Below are positions 54,029 to 62,864 of a stretch of 64,000 bases of DNA, piece after piece (position 1 is the stretch's first letter; each line of letters opens with the position of its first letter). This DNA is from Winogradskyella ludwigii (GTDB lineage Bacteria > Bacteroidota > Bacteroidia > Flavobacteriales > Flavobacteriaceae). Made by a program: the position numbers and the translations under genes. Where the stretch lies: NCBI RefSeq assembly GCF_013403985.1, contig NZ_JABFDF010000004.1, forward strand, positions 310,001-374,000, given 5' to 3'. A model generated the notes under the pieces. It searched no databases. It worked only from the letters and a program-made list of their open reading frames with translations, and was not told where the DNA came from.

Positions 54029-54058
54029 CAAAGATACAATCTTTTAATACTTACGCAA
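54029..54058 (-). promoter_or_regulatory. Consensus promoter of SRP RNA
   Basis: On the minus strand TTG, 19 bp, TATCTTTG (54029-54036): both Bacteroidota promoter elements at ideal spacing, with transcription starting near 54023. This is the best promoter in the window and a useful internal reference. Confidence 0.85.
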
Positions 54059-54112
54059 TGATTTTTAAACTGATTTTTATTTAATAACTTGCAAATAAAT
54101 TAAACCAAGCTT

Positions 54113-55132
54113 ATGCACTTTTATAAATATTTCATTCTCTTAACATTAAGTCTATTTTTAAACAATTGTGAAGAAAAAAATAGTTCAAATTTAACGATAA
54201 CTACAAGTCAAAAATCTTTAATGTTTGGTGATACGCTTAAATTATCTATCAATAATCCAGAAAAAATTGAGATTACAACGGTAACTTATCAGCTAGACGG
54301 AAAAGCAATAGACAACAATTTTGTTTTAGATCAAATTACTTTAGGAAAAAAAGTGTTAACAGCAAAAGTTAAAATCGGAGATAAAACGGAAACCTTATCT
54401 AAACCTATTGAGATCTTTAATAATAGTATCCCCTCTTATTATACTTACGAAATTATAAATACCTATCCTCACGATATCACATCGTATACCCAAGGTTTAG
54501 AATTTTATAATGGCGAATTATATGAAAGTACAGGACAACGAGGCGAATCTAAACTTAGAAAAGTAAATTTTGAAACAGGAGAGGTTTTAAAGAATATTGA
54601 TTTAGATGATGCTTATTTTGGTGAAGGTCTAACCGTTTTAAACGATAAAATCTATCAATTAACTTGGCAAGCCAAAAGAGGATTTGTTTACGATGTTAAT
54701 AGTTTTGAAAAGTTGAGCACATTCAATTACGGAACAAGTAAAGAAGGTTGGGGAATTTGTAATGATGGAAAAACACTTTATAAGTCTGATGGTACTGATA
54801 AAATTTATCAATTAAATCCTGAGAATCTTAATGAAAAAGGACACATTGAAGCCTACACTGAAAAAGGTAAAATCCCTAATCTAAATGAACTGGAATGGAT
54901 TGATGGTAAAATCTTCGCAAACATATACCAGAAAAATGGAGTTGCTATAATTAACCCAAAAACAGGAGGTGTTGAAGGTGTTATTAACTTTAAACCTTTA
55001 AGAAAACTAGTTACCCAACACGCCCAACTAGACGTGCTTAATGGTATTGCTTATCATCTAGAACGTAAAACCATTTTTGTAACAGGAAAAAATTGGGATA
55101 AATTATTTGAAGTTCAAATAAAGAAACAATAA
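54113..55132 (+). CDS. Glutaminyl-peptide cyclotransferase (lipoprotein)
   Basis: The 339-aa protein has a lipoprotein-like leader (LFLNNC, Cys at residue 19) and an N-terminal Ig-like segment (about 30-105). A C-terminal five-bladed propeller of the Glu_cyclase_2 type follows (about 110-335; PHDITSYTQGLEFYNGELYESTGQRGESKLRKVNFETGEV and NELEWIDGKIFANIYQKNGVAIINP). This family cyclises N-terminal glutamine to pyroglutamate in exported proteins, here presumably at the outer surface or periplasm. The lipobox has Asn at -1, atypical but seen in this phylum. Confidence 0.85.
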   Translation: MHFYKYFILLTLSLFLNNCEEKNSSNLTITTSQKSLMFGDTLKLSINNPEKIEITTVTYQLDGKAIDNNFVLDQITLGKKVLTAKVKIGDKTETLSKPIEIFNNSIPSYYTYEIINTYPHDITSYTQGLEFYNGELYESTGQRGESKLRKVNFETGEVLKNIDLDDAYFGEGLTVLNDKIYQLTWQAKRGFVYDVNSFEKLSTFNYGTSKEGWGICNDGKTLYKSDGTDKIYQLNPENLNEKGHIEAYTEKGKIPNLNELEWIDGKIFANIYQKNGVAIINPKTGGVEGVINFKPLRKLVTQHAQLDVLNGIAYHLERKTIFVTGKNWDKLFEVQIKKQ

Positions 55133-55222
55133 ACTTTACTCACCAAAAAGGATACTTCACTCATTGTTCATTTTATAATAAGAATAACTTTTGGTTCTTT
55201 GATCTATTAAATCAAACCAACC

Positions 55223-56029
55223 ATGAGAAAAATAATTAGCGTGCAGATTCCAGATCCTTGTCACGAGGATTGGAACAAAATGACTCCAAAAGATAAAGGA
55301 CGTCATTGCAATACCTGTAATAAAACGGTCATTGACTTCACTAAACAAACTGACGAGCAGATTATTAAATCTTTAGAATCTATAGGAAATCTCTGTGGAC
55401 GCTTTAAAAAGCAACAACTCAATAGAGATATTGTTTTAGCAAGAAAAGTCAAAAACAATTATTTGTCTTGGGCTGCCTCTGGCCTATTTGCTTTTTTAGC
55501 TTTTAGTAATCAAGATATATCTGCTCAAGGAGAACCTAATAAGACAGAGCTTATAGTAAAACCGCTGGTAAAAGGAAAAGTCGCAACTTCTATATTGAAT
55601 GAACAGATATATTTTGGAACAGTAAAAACCGCAATTGATGGTTTACCTTTACCAGGAGCATCTATTACCTTAAAAGGAACTTCTCGCAAAGTACAAACAG
55701 ATTTTGATGGAAATTTCACTATTAAAGGAAAGCTTAGCGACAAAATAGAAATTAGCTATTTCGGAATGATTAGCCAAGAACTTATATTAAACACAAATAA
55801 CATTATCAATATAGATCTAAAAGATAATGAGTGTATTGAAAATTATGTCGTAGCAGGTTACGTTAAATATAGTAACAATAATTTTAATAAATGCAGGAAA
55901 AAACAGCTCAGAAAAGAAAACAAAGCAAAACGAATTATCAAACGAAAATCCATTAAAGATGGGGCGCTAAAAAGAACCATTTTAGGTAAATTCTTCTACG
56001 GAATTAAAAGGTTATTTCATAAGAAATAA
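55223..56029 (+). CDS. Carboxypeptidase-regulatory-like membrane protein with an N-terminal Cys/His module
   Basis: The 268-aa protein has three parts. The N-terminal cytosolic module (residues 1-70) carries IPDPCHEDWNKMTPKDKGRHCNTCNKTVIDFTKQTDEQI...GNLCGRF, with four or five cysteines and two histidines that could bind zinc or another metal. A transmembrane helix spans about 78-100 (YLSWAASGLFAFLAFS, followed by SAQG). A carboxypeptidase-regulatory-like beta domain (GLPLPGASITLKGTSRKVQTDFDGNFTI) precedes a very basic tail (about 215-268). The combination is typical of Bacteroidota but its function is unknown. The neighbouring thioesterase starts 25 bp later. Confidence 0.75.
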   Translation: MRKIISVQIPDPCHEDWNKMTPKDKGRHCNTCNKTVIDFTKQTDEQIIKSLESIGNLCGRFKKQQLNRDIVLARKVKNNYLSWAASGLFAFLAFSNQDISAQGEPNKTELIVKPLVKGKVATSILNEQIYFGTVKTAIDGLPLPGASITLKGTSRKVQTDFDGNFTIKGKLSDKIEISYFGMISQELILNTNNIINIDLKDNECIENYVVAGYVKYSNNNFNKCRKKQLRKENKAKRIIKRKSIKDGALKRTILGKFFYGIKRLFHKK

Positions 56030-56054
56030 TATCTTTAAACATCAAAAAATAAAA

Positions 56055-56444
56055 ATGCAAGTATTCGAAAAAACCATAACCGTTTCTAAAGACGATATTG
56101 ATGACCTTAACCATGTAAATAATGTACGTTACGTGCAATGGGTTCAAGATATTGCTAAAGATCATTGGCTCACTTACGTGACTAAAGATATTTTAGACAA
56201 TTATTCTTGGTTTTTGGTTAACCACTTTATTGAATATAAAAATCAAGCCTTATTGGGAGACAAATTACTTCTAAAAACTTATGTACCTAAAATTGATGCA
56301 GTTTCAACAATAAGACATGTAGAAATTATTAATGCTAAAACCAATAAATTGATTGTAAAATCGAAAGCAAAATGGTGCTTAATAGATAATAAAACGCAAC
56401 GACCAACACGTATTATTCCTGAAATCGCTGAATTATTTAATTAG
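56055..56444 (+). CDS. Hotdog-fold acyl-CoA/ACP thioesterase-like protein
   Basis: The 129-aa protein fits the 4HBT hotdog family: VSKDDIDDLNHVNNVRYVQWVQDIAKDHW contains the Asp/Asn-His active-site helix region, followed by FLVNHFIEYKNQALLGDKLLLKTYVPKI and a final KWCLIDNKTQRPTRI strand. It likely hydrolyses an acyl-thioester, probably of an acyl carrier protein or CoA. The closest described members are YbgC/FatA-like thioesterases; the substrate is not determinable. Confidence 0.85.
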   Translation: MQVFEKTITVSKDDIDDLNHVNNVRYVQWVQDIAKDHWLTYVTKDILDNYSWFLVNHFIEYKNQALLGDKLLLKTYVPKIDAVSTIRHVEIINAKTNKLIVKSKAKWCLIDNKTQRPTRIIPEIAELFN

Positions 56445-56576
56445 ACCACACCTTCATTGTTAGCCTTTAGAACACTTAAAAACAAAGCATTAACATTTAT
56501 TTAGGTTAAAGTTTGTTTAACGTTGGGTTAATTCTAATTTGAATCCCTTTTCTTTAGCGCATCAATCAAATCAACC

Positions 56577-57344
56577 ATGCGTCAATCCATCATTTTAATC
56601 GTTTTGTTAAGCTTACCTTTTGCTCTAAATGCCCAGATTTTAAAAGGGAAAGTTTATAATTCTACTACAACCATAGAAAACATAAAAGTCTTTAATGACA
56701 CGCAAAACCGCTTAACTGCTACCAATAAAAATGGAAACTTTAGCATTAATGCTAAAGTGAATGATACTATATTATTTGAGTCTTTATTTTATCACCCAAA
56801 AGCGATTATACTTAAAGATATTCATTTTAATGGTGTTGCTGTTTTCGAACTCAAAGAGATACTTACAGAACTTGATGAAGTTGAAATAAAAACCGCACCT
56901 GAAGAACTCGTATTTGTAGAAGAAACCTACAATATTGAATTAAAAAATATAATTCAAGAAGATATAAAAAATCATCCAGAAAAATACAAACCTGCAGGCG
57001 CAACCTATGGCGTAGATATATTTGCTGTTATAGGACTTGTCGTTGATCTTTTGAAGAAAAAAAACAAATATAAAGCACCTACTTATCAACGCATCACTTA
57101 TACCCAAATGGATTCTTTATTTGAGAATAGCTCATTTTTCACTAAGGAGTTAATCACAGAAAATTTAAAAATCCCAGAAGATAAAGAACATCTGTTTTAT
57201 GATTATTGTGAAGCAAAATATATAAGTTCAGAATTACTTAAGGACGAAAACAAGATGCAATTTCTTGAAGAATTGGTTATAAATAGTCAACTCTTTTTAA
57301 TTTTGCTAGAGCAATATGGTGAGAAGCCATTAACTAAGGATTAA
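56577..57344 (+). CDS. Exported carboxypeptidase-regulatory-like protein
   Basis: The 255-aa protein has a signal peptide (1-19, ending ALNAQ) and a carboxypeptidase-regulatory-like beta-sandwich (about 20-95, ILKGKVYNSTTTIENIKVFNDTQNRLTATNKNGNFSI). A helical C-terminal half follows (KNIIQEDIKNHPEKYKPAGATYGVDIFAVIGLVVDLLKKKNKYKAP). Family members of this type are periplasmic and poorly understood. There is no lipobox and no barrel. The gene appears to stand alone. Confidence 0.78.
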   Translation: MRQSIILIVLLSLPFALNAQILKGKVYNSTTTIENIKVFNDTQNRLTATNKNGNFSINAKVNDTILFESLFYHPKAIILKDIHFNGVAVFELKEILTELDEVEIKTAPEELVFVEETYNIELKNIIQEDIKNHPEKYKPAGATYGVDIFAVIGLVVDLLKKKNKYKAPTYQRITYTQMDSLFENSSFFTKELITENLKIPEDKEHLFYDYCEAKYISSELLKDENKMQFLEELVINSQLFLILLEQYGEKPLTKD

Positions 57345-57353
57345 CTTCGGATT

Positions 57354-57371
57354 TTCCTGTGAAGGTAGGAA
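57354..57371. repeat. Short palindromic repeat (degenerate TTCCTG..GGAA type)
   Basis: TTCCTGTGAAGGTAGGAA, followed by TGAC, resembles the dispersed TTCCTGCGAAGGCAGGAA repeats of many bacterial genomes. It is probably a relic; no regulatory role can be shown. Confidence 0.4.
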
Positions 57372-57458
57372 TGACAAACTTCATTTTATTTTTCCTCAAC
57401 TATAATAAATCCTAACTTCAAAAGTTATATTTTTAAGCCTTAATTATATTTATCACTT

Positions 57459-59036
57459 ATGAAGCGATTGCTATCATTTTTATTGTGTTTCGGAATCTTA
57501 CTTTTTTGGAGTTCTTGCCGTAACGATTTCGAATTTACACCAAGCACAGGAAATCTCGGTTTTGCAAAAGACACGATTTATTTAGATACCGTTTTTACTA
57601 ATATTGGTTCTAGTACTTACAACCTTAAAGTCTATAATCGCAGTGATGATGATATTGTAATTCCTACTATTCAATTTGAAAATGGAGTGAATTCTCGTTA
57701 CAGAATGAATATTGACGGTACCACAGGCTTAGAAGGAGACCAAGAAGGCAAATTCTTTGAAGATGTAGAGTTATTAGCCAAGGATAGTTTATTTATTTTT
57801 ATTGAAACGACTATAGATATTACAACGTTAGGAGCTTTAGAAAATCAATTTTTATATACCGATAGAATCCTCTTTGATTCTGGTAGCGACCAACAAGACG
57901 TAGATGTAGTGACCTTAGTAAAAGATGCCGTTTTTATATATCCAAGTAAGGATGATGAAACTGGTATTGTAGAAACCTTAACTTTTGACGTTGATGGCGA
58001 TGGCATAGCAGACGAAACAACTTTACAAGGCCGCTTTCTTGCAGACACAGAACTTATCTTTACCAACGAAAAACCTTATGTAATTTACGGTTACGCAGGT
58101 GTTAATGCTGGTAAAACTTTGACGATGAATGCTGGTGCTCGTGTTCACTTTCATGCAGATTCAGGAATTATAGTAACCAATAATGGTTCACTAAATATTA
58201 ATGGCGCTTTAAGTACTGATCAAGAAACGTTAGAAAACGAAGTGATTTTAGAAGGAGATCGTTTAGAACCACTTTATGAAGATATTCCTGGTCAATGGGG
58301 AACTATTTGGCTTTTTAACGGAAGTGAAAATAATTCTATTAATTATGCCACTATAAAAAATGCAACTATTGGTGTCTTATCAGAAGGAAATCAAGATGGA
58401 GTAAATGATAAATTAACCATTACCAATTCTCAAATTTACAATACAAGTAGTTTTGGTATTTTAGGACAAGCGACTTCAATTACAGCGGAAAATGTAGTAA
58501 TTAATAATAGCGGACAATCCTCATTTGCAGGAACGGTTGGCGGAAAATATAATTTTACACATTGTACAATAGCTAATTATTGGAATAGTAGCTTTAGGGA
58601 ATTCCCTGCTCTACTTCTAAACGATTTTGTACAATTAGAAGATGGATCTTACCAAACTAACGACTTAATCGCTGCTAACTTCACCAACTGTATTATATAT
58701 GGTAATGACAATCCTGAGTTTTTATTAGAAAATCAAGCCAGTGAGTTTAACTATAAATTCACCAACTGCTTATTACGTTTTGATAATGATAATCTTGAGG
58801 GCACAGCAAATTATAATTTTAGTGATGAGAATTATTATGTAGGCAATGTATTTAATGAAGATCCAGATTTTGAAGATCCATTTGAAAACTTGATGCGTAT
58901 TGGTGAAGATTCTGGAGCAATAGGAATTGGGCTTCAAGCTTCTGCTATTATCGTTCCTAATGATATCTTAGGCAAAAATAGAACCACATCTCCAGATGCT
59001 GGTGCTTACCAAAATGTTGTATTTGCTGAAGATTAA
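57459..59036 (+). CDS. Lipoprotein with a predicted right-handed beta-helix
   Basis: The 525-aa lipoprotein (lipobox WSSC, Cys at residue 21) has an N-terminal immunoglobulin-like region (about 35-135). A long repetitive region follows (about 190-480) rich in Asn, Thr and short strands (GKTLTMNAGARVHFHADSGIIVTNNGSLNINGALST, NSINYATIKNATIGVLSEGN, NYWNSSFREFPALLLNDF) typical of parallel beta-helix polysaccharide-binding proteins. It starts from its own promoter region and ends 3 bp before the hydrolase gene, so they are co-transcribed. The function of both is unknown; cell-surface polymer metabolism is a guess. Confidence 0.78.
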   Translation: MKRLLSFLLCFGILLFWSSCRNDFEFTPSTGNLGFAKDTIYLDTVFTNIGSSTYNLKVYNRSDDDIVIPTIQFENGVNSRYRMNIDGTTGLEGDQEGKFFEDVELLAKDSLFIFIETTIDITTLGALENQFLYTDRILFDSGSDQQDVDVVTLVKDAVFIYPSKDDETGIVETLTFDVDGDGIADETTLQGRFLADTELIFTNEKPYVIYGYAGVNAGKTLTMNAGARVHFHADSGIIVTNNGSLNINGALSTDQETLENEVILEGDRLEPLYEDIPGQWGTIWLFNGSENNSINYATIKNATIGVLSEGNQDGVNDKLTITNSQIYNTSSFGILGQATSITAENVVINNSGQSSFAGTVGGKYNFTHCTIANYWNSSFREFPALLLNDFVQLEDGSYQTNDLIAANFTNCIIYGNDNPEFLLENQASEFNYKFTNCLLRFDNDNLEGTANYNFSDENYYVGNVFNEDPDFEDPFENLMRIGEDSGAIGIGLQASAIIVPNDILGKNRTTSPDAGAYQNVVFAED

Positions 59037-59039
59037 TAC

Positions 59040-59978
59040 ATGCGAAATAAGAAAAGTATAAAAATCATAAAATGGAGTTCAATCGTTTTAATAATTCTTG
59101 GATTCTTAATTATACATTTTTTTATACCTCGACTTATCTCGGAAATTAGAAACCCTGTTGTTACCTTAATAAAACGGAATAAAAATGTTGGCTTTGATGT
59201 ATCTTCAACTAATGCATCAAAATTTAACCAAAAAGAATTTTATTTTAATTCGTTTGATAGTCTCAAATTATCAGCGCGATTAACCTATTCTAGTTTAGAC
59301 TCAGCAAAAGCAACCGTGATTTTATTGCATGGCATTCGCTCTAATAAAGATCATTTTAAAAATTTGAGCAATTTCTTAGCTGAAAACGGATTTAACTCCG
59401 TTGCATTAGATTCCAGAGCTCATGGAAAAAGTGAAGGTAGTTTTTGTTCCTTTGGTGTCAACGAAAAAAAAGACATCAAAACCCTTATTGATTATTTATC
59501 TACACATGAAAACTTAAGCCATTTTGGAATTTGGGGACAATCTTTAGGAGGCGCTATTGGTTTGCAAGCTATGGGTTACGATAAAAGAATTGAGTTTGGA
59601 ATTATTGAAAGTGCTTTTTCAGATTTTAAAAGTATTGTAAATGATTATTTCGATTTACACGTTGGTTTTAGCTATGCTCCTTTTTCTAATTACCTTGTTA
59701 ATAGAACTGGGAAAATTGCCGAGTTTGATCCCAATGACGCTTCTCCAATTGAATATTGTAAAAACATAAATCAACCCATACTAATTGTACATGGTAATGA
59801 AGACGAGCGTATTAATATAAAATACGCAAGAGCTAATTTCTCAAAAATTCCAAATCTAAAAAAAGAATTTATTGAAATTGACTCTGCTAATCATTCTAAT
59901 GTTTGGAAAGTTGGTAGTGATGCGTATTTTGAACGTGTATTAGAGTTTTTGAATGAAAACAAAAGCCTTTCAAACTAA
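59040..59978 (+). CDS. Alpha/beta hydrolase, membrane-anchored
   Basis: The 312-aa protein has an N-terminal transmembrane helix (about residues 10-30, IIKWSSIVLIILGFLIIHFFIPRL) and an alpha/beta-hydrolase domain. The oxyanion segment is VILLHGIRSNKDHF and the nucleophile elbow is GIWGQSLGGAIGLQAM (Ser). The acid lies in HGNEDERIN and the catalytic His in SANHSNVWKV. The substrate is unknown. It is translated from the same mRNA as the upstream lipoprotein and probably lies on the periplasmic side. A terminator overlaps its last codons. Confidence 0.85.
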   Translation: MRNKKSIKIIKWSSIVLIILGFLIIHFFIPRLISEIRNPVVTLIKRNKNVGFDVSSTNASKFNQKEFYFNSFDSLKLSARLTYSSLDSAKATVILLHGIRSNKDHFKNLSNFLAENGFNSVALDSRAHGKSEGSFCSFGVNEKKDIKTLIDYLSTHENLSHFGIWGQSLGGAIGLQAMGYDKRIEFGIIESAFSDFKSIVNDYFDLHVGFSYAPFSNYLVNRTGKIAEFDPNDASPIEYCKNINQPILIVHGNEDERINIKYARANFSKIPNLKKEFIEIDSANHSNVWKVGSDAYFERVLEFLNENKSLSN

Positions 59979-59992
59979 ATTGAAAGGCTTTT
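59960..59992 (+). terminator. Terminator of the lipoprotein-hydrolase operon
   Basis: AAAAGCCTTTCAA pairs with TTGAAAGGCTTTT; the stop codon lies in the loop region and T-residues follow. Confidence 0.8.
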
Positions 59993-60006
59993 ATTCTAAG
60001 ATCTAT

Positions 60007-60045
60007 CAGGTTTTGACTTCGACTACGCTCAGTCACCAATACCTG
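60007..60045. repeat. Palindromic intergenic repeat (REP-like)
   Basis: CAGGT (60007) and ACCTG (60041) flank GACTTCGACTACGCTCAGTC, itself a GACT/AGTC dyad. Sequences of this GACTTCGACTACGCTCAGTC type are widely dispersed between genes in bacterial genomes. It lies in the 83-bp gap between convergent hydrolase and glyA. Confidence 0.55.
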
Positions 60046-60061
60046 TTAGGTTAATACTATA

Positions 60062-61333
60062 TTAGTTAAATAATTTACGTCCTCCCATTAAGGCATTAAC
60101 TTTTTCAGCAACACCTGCTAAAACCGTCTCGTTTTCATGGTTGGTAAGTACTTCATCTACTAAATCTACGATATAAGGCATATCACTTTCTTTTAAACCT
60201 CTCGTAGTTACTGCTGCAGTTCCTATTCTGACTCCTGAAGTTACAAAAGGAGATTCCGTATCAAAAGGCACCATGTTTTTATTCACTGTAATATCTGCTT
60301 TTACTAAAGCGTTTTCAGCATCTTTACCATTGATGTTTTTGTTTCTAAGATCAATTAACATCATGTGATTATCCGTTCCGCCAGAAATTAAATTGTAATC
60401 TTTAGCTACAAAAGCTTTTGCCATAGCATCTGCATTATGTTTTACTTGTAACATGTAATGCATAAAATCATCGGTTAATGCTTCACCAAAAGCAATCGCT
60501 TTAGCCGCAATAATATGTTCTAATGGTCCACCTTGATTTCCTGGAAAAACAGCAGAATCTAATAAACCAGACATCTTACGAAGTTTACCATTCTTTAGAG
60601 TAATGCCAAATGGGTTCTCAATATTTTCGCCCATCATAATCATTCCACCTCTTGGTCCACGTAATGTTTTATGTGTTGTTGTAGTTACTACATGGCAATG
60701 TGGCATTGGATCGTTAAGAATTCCTTTAGCGATTAAACCTGCAGGATGCGAAATATCGGCTAATAAAACAGCACCAACACTATCTGCTACTTCTCTAAAC
60801 TTTTCAAAATCAATATCACGAGAATATGCAGAAGCACCAGCGATAATTAATTTTGGTTTTTCTTTTTGAGCTTGGTCAGCTAACATATCGTAATCAATAT
60901 AACCTGTATCTTTCTTTACACCATAAAATGTAGGACGGTATAATTTACCAGAAAAGTTAACTGGAGATCCATGAGTTAAGTGTCCACCATGAGACAAATC
61001 AAACCCTAAAATAGTATCACCAGGATTTAAACAAGCATGAAAAGCTGCTGTGTTTGCCTGACTTCCAGAATGTGGTTGTACGTTTACATAAGCCGCACCA
61101 AATAAGGTTTTAGCACGATCAATAGCAATCTGTTCTACTTCATCTACAATCTCACAGCCACCATAATAACGTTTGCCAGGATATCCTTCGGCATACTTGT
61201 TTGTTAATACAGAACCTGCAGCTTCCATGACCTGGTCGCTAACAAAATTCTCTGAGGCGATAAGTTCTATACCATCAATTTGGCGTTCTTTTTCGGCTTT
61301 AATAAGTTCAAATATTTGTTCGTCGCGTTGCAT
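60062..61333 (-). CDS. glyA: Serine hydroxymethyltransferase
   Basis: The PLP enzyme interconverts serine and glycine with tetrahydrofolate, supplying one-carbon units. The 423-aa protein has [49 protein letters not shown], the Asp in [13 protein letters not shown], and the PLP lysine in [19 protein letters not shown] (about residue 222). It is a single-gene unit with its own promoter. The neighbour fahA is divergent. The gene has no visible riboswitch or regulator site. Confidence 0.97.
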   Translation of the reverse strand: MQRDEQIFELIKAEKERQIDGIELIASENFVSDQVMEAAGSVLTNKYAEGYPGKRYYGGCEIVDEVEQIAIDRAKTLFGAAYVNVQPHSGSQANTAAFHACLNPGDTILGFDLSHGGHLTHGSPVNFSGKLYRPTFYGVKKDTGYIDYDMLADQAQKEKPKLIIAGASAYSRDIDFEKFREVADSVGAVLLADISHPAGLIAKGILNDPMPHCHVVTTTTHKTLRGPRGGMIMMGENIENPFGITLKNGKLRKMSGLLDSAVFPGNQGGPLEHIIAAKAIAFGEALTDDFMHYMLQVKHNADAMAKAFVAKDYNLISGGTDNHMMLIDLRNKNINGKDAENALVKADITVNKNMVPFDTESPFVTSGVRIGTAAVTTRGLKESDMPYIVDLVDEVLTNHENETVLAGVAEKVNALMGGRKLFN

Positions 61334-61358
61334 AAATAAAGTGTTTGTTAAATCAATA

Positions 61359-61366
61359 CAAAAATA
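61359..61366 (-). promoter_or_regulatory. -7 promoter element of glyA
   Basis: On the minus strand TATTTTTG fits TAnnTTTG, with transcription starting about 18-20 nt before the ATG at 61333. A TTG lies 22 bp further upstream. Confidence 0.6.
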
Positions 61367-61400
61367 GTGAATACATTAGTTTAAATATCAAAAATTATGT

Positions 61401-61408
61401 AGGTTTGA
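61401..61408 (+). promoter_or_regulatory. -7 promoter element of the fumarylacetoacetase gene
   Basis: TAGGTTTG fits TAnnTTTG; predicted start near 61415, about 30 nt before the ATG at 61444. This rules out upstream in-frame starts. Confidence 0.6.
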
Positions 61409-61443
61409 ATGAAATTAATGAACATTTAATCAACAATAACACT

Positions 61444-62739
61444 ATGCCACTATCAGCTAATAATCCAGATCGTACCTCATGGTTACATGTCGGTAAGACT
61501 TCAGATTTTCCAATTCAGAACATTCCTTTTGGTGTTTTCTTAACCAGAGACGACATTATTACCATCGGAACCAGAATTGGTGATACTGCTATTGACCTAG
61601 GTGCTTTACACCAATTAGGTTATTTTGAAGGTATTCCGTTAACAGACGATATCTTCTTACAAGATACGCTAAACGATTTTATTGCAGATGGTAGAAAAAC
61701 GTGGCGTTTAGTTAGAAATAGAATTGCTGAGATTTTTGATGCTGAAAATGATACTTTAAAAAATAACGTACCTCATAAAGAAACTATTTTGTTTCGTTTA
61801 GATGAAATAGAAATGCAATTACCAATACAAGTTGGTGATTATACAGATTTCTACGCAAGTAAAGAACATGCTACTAATGTTGGGACTATGTTTAGAGATC
61901 CGGAAAATGCTTTAATGCCAAACTGGGTGCACATGCCAGTGGGTTATCATGGTCGTAGTTCGTCTATTATTCCTTCAGGAATTCCTGTTCATCGTCCGCA
62001 AGGACAAACTTTACCTGAAGGTGCTGACAAACCTGTTTTTGGCCCTTCTAAATTAGTAGACTTTGAGCTTGAAATGGCATTTATTACTACTGATGCTAAC
62101 GATTTAGGAGAACCAATTCCTATTGAAGAAACGGAAGAATATATTTTTGGATTGGTATTATTTAATGATTGGTCTGCTCGCGATATTCAGAAATGGGAAT
62201 ATGTACCACTTGGACCCTTTTTAGGAAAAAGTTTTGCATCATCAATGTCTCCGTGGATTGTAACTTTAGATGCTTTAGAACCGTTTAGAACTGAAAGTCC
62301 AAAACAATCTCCAAAGCCTCTTGATTACCTTCAAACTAAAGGTAAAAAGAGTTTTGATATTAATTTAGAAGTTGGTATTCAACCCAAAGGTGCTAAAGAA
62401 ACTACAGTTGCTAAATCTAACTTTAAATATATGTATTGGAATATGGCGCAGCAATTAGCCCATCATACGGTTAATGGTTGCCCTATAAATTCTGGTGATG
62501 TAATGGGAAGTGGAACAATATCTGGTCCAACACCAGATTCTTATGGTTCTATGTTAGAATTGAGTTGGAAAGGCACAAAGCCTTTACAATTAAAAGACGG
62601 AACAGAACGTAAATTTATTAATGATAACGATACTGTTATTATGAGAGGGTATTGTGAAAATGATGATATCCGAATTGGTTTTGGTTCTGTAAAAACAAAA
62701 TTATTACCTGTTTTTGATTCTAAGAAAAAGAAGAAATAA
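61444..62739 (+). CDS. fahA: Fumarylacetoacetase
   Basis: The last enzyme of tyrosine/homogentisate breakdown, cleaving fumarylacetoacetate to fumarate and acetoacetate. The 431-aa protein carries DFYASKEHATNVGTMFRDPENALMPNWVHMPVGYHGRSSSIIPSG, VDFELEMAFI (metal-binding Glu residues), LFNDWSARDIQKWEYVPLGPFLGKSFASSMSPWI and GSGTISGPTPDSYGSMLELSWKG, all family blocks. The start at 61444 (MPLSANNPDRTSW) follows the family and the promoter. Other homogentisate genes are not in the window. Confidence 0.95.
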   Translation: MPLSANNPDRTSWLHVGKTSDFPIQNIPFGVFLTRDDIITIGTRIGDTAIDLGALHQLGYFEGIPLTDDIFLQDTLNDFIADGRKTWRLVRNRIAEIFDAENDTLKNNVPHKETILFRLDEIEMQLPIQVGDYTDFYASKEHATNVGTMFRDPENALMPNWVHMPVGYHGRSSSIIPSGIPVHRPQGQTLPEGADKPVFGPSKLVDFELEMAFITTDANDLGEPIPIEETEEYIFGLVLFNDWSARDIQKWEYVPLGPFLGKSFASSMSPWIVTLDALEPFRTESPKQSPKPLDYLQTKGKKSFDINLEVGIQPKGAKETTVAKSNFKYMYWNMAQQLAHHTVNGCPINSGDVMGSGTISGPTPDSYGSMLELSWKGTKPLQLKDGTERKFINDNDTVIMRGYCENDDIRIGFGSVKTKLLPVFDSKKKKK

Positions 62740-62756
62740 ACTATTAGATAAAAAAT

Positions 62757-62799
62757 ATTAAAGAGAAGATTAGAGTTTAATTACTTTAATCTTCTTTTT
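62757..62799. terminator. Terminator between fumarylacetoacetase and pseudouridine synthase genes
   Basis: AGAAGATTA (62764-62772) pairs with TAATCTTCT (62787-62795), followed by T-residues; suits the plus-strand gene and is less clear for the minus-strand gene. Confidence 0.65.
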
Positions 62800-62864
62800 G
62801 GTTTAACACATTATCAATAAAGCTCTATTACTCTATACTTTTCACGTTCTTCTAAGATTGAAAA

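Noticed and set aside
61345..61443. Fumarylacetoacetase start 33 codons upstream
   Set aside because: That region overlaps the glyA promoter and contains the gene's own -7 box; family proteins begin at MPLSANNPD.
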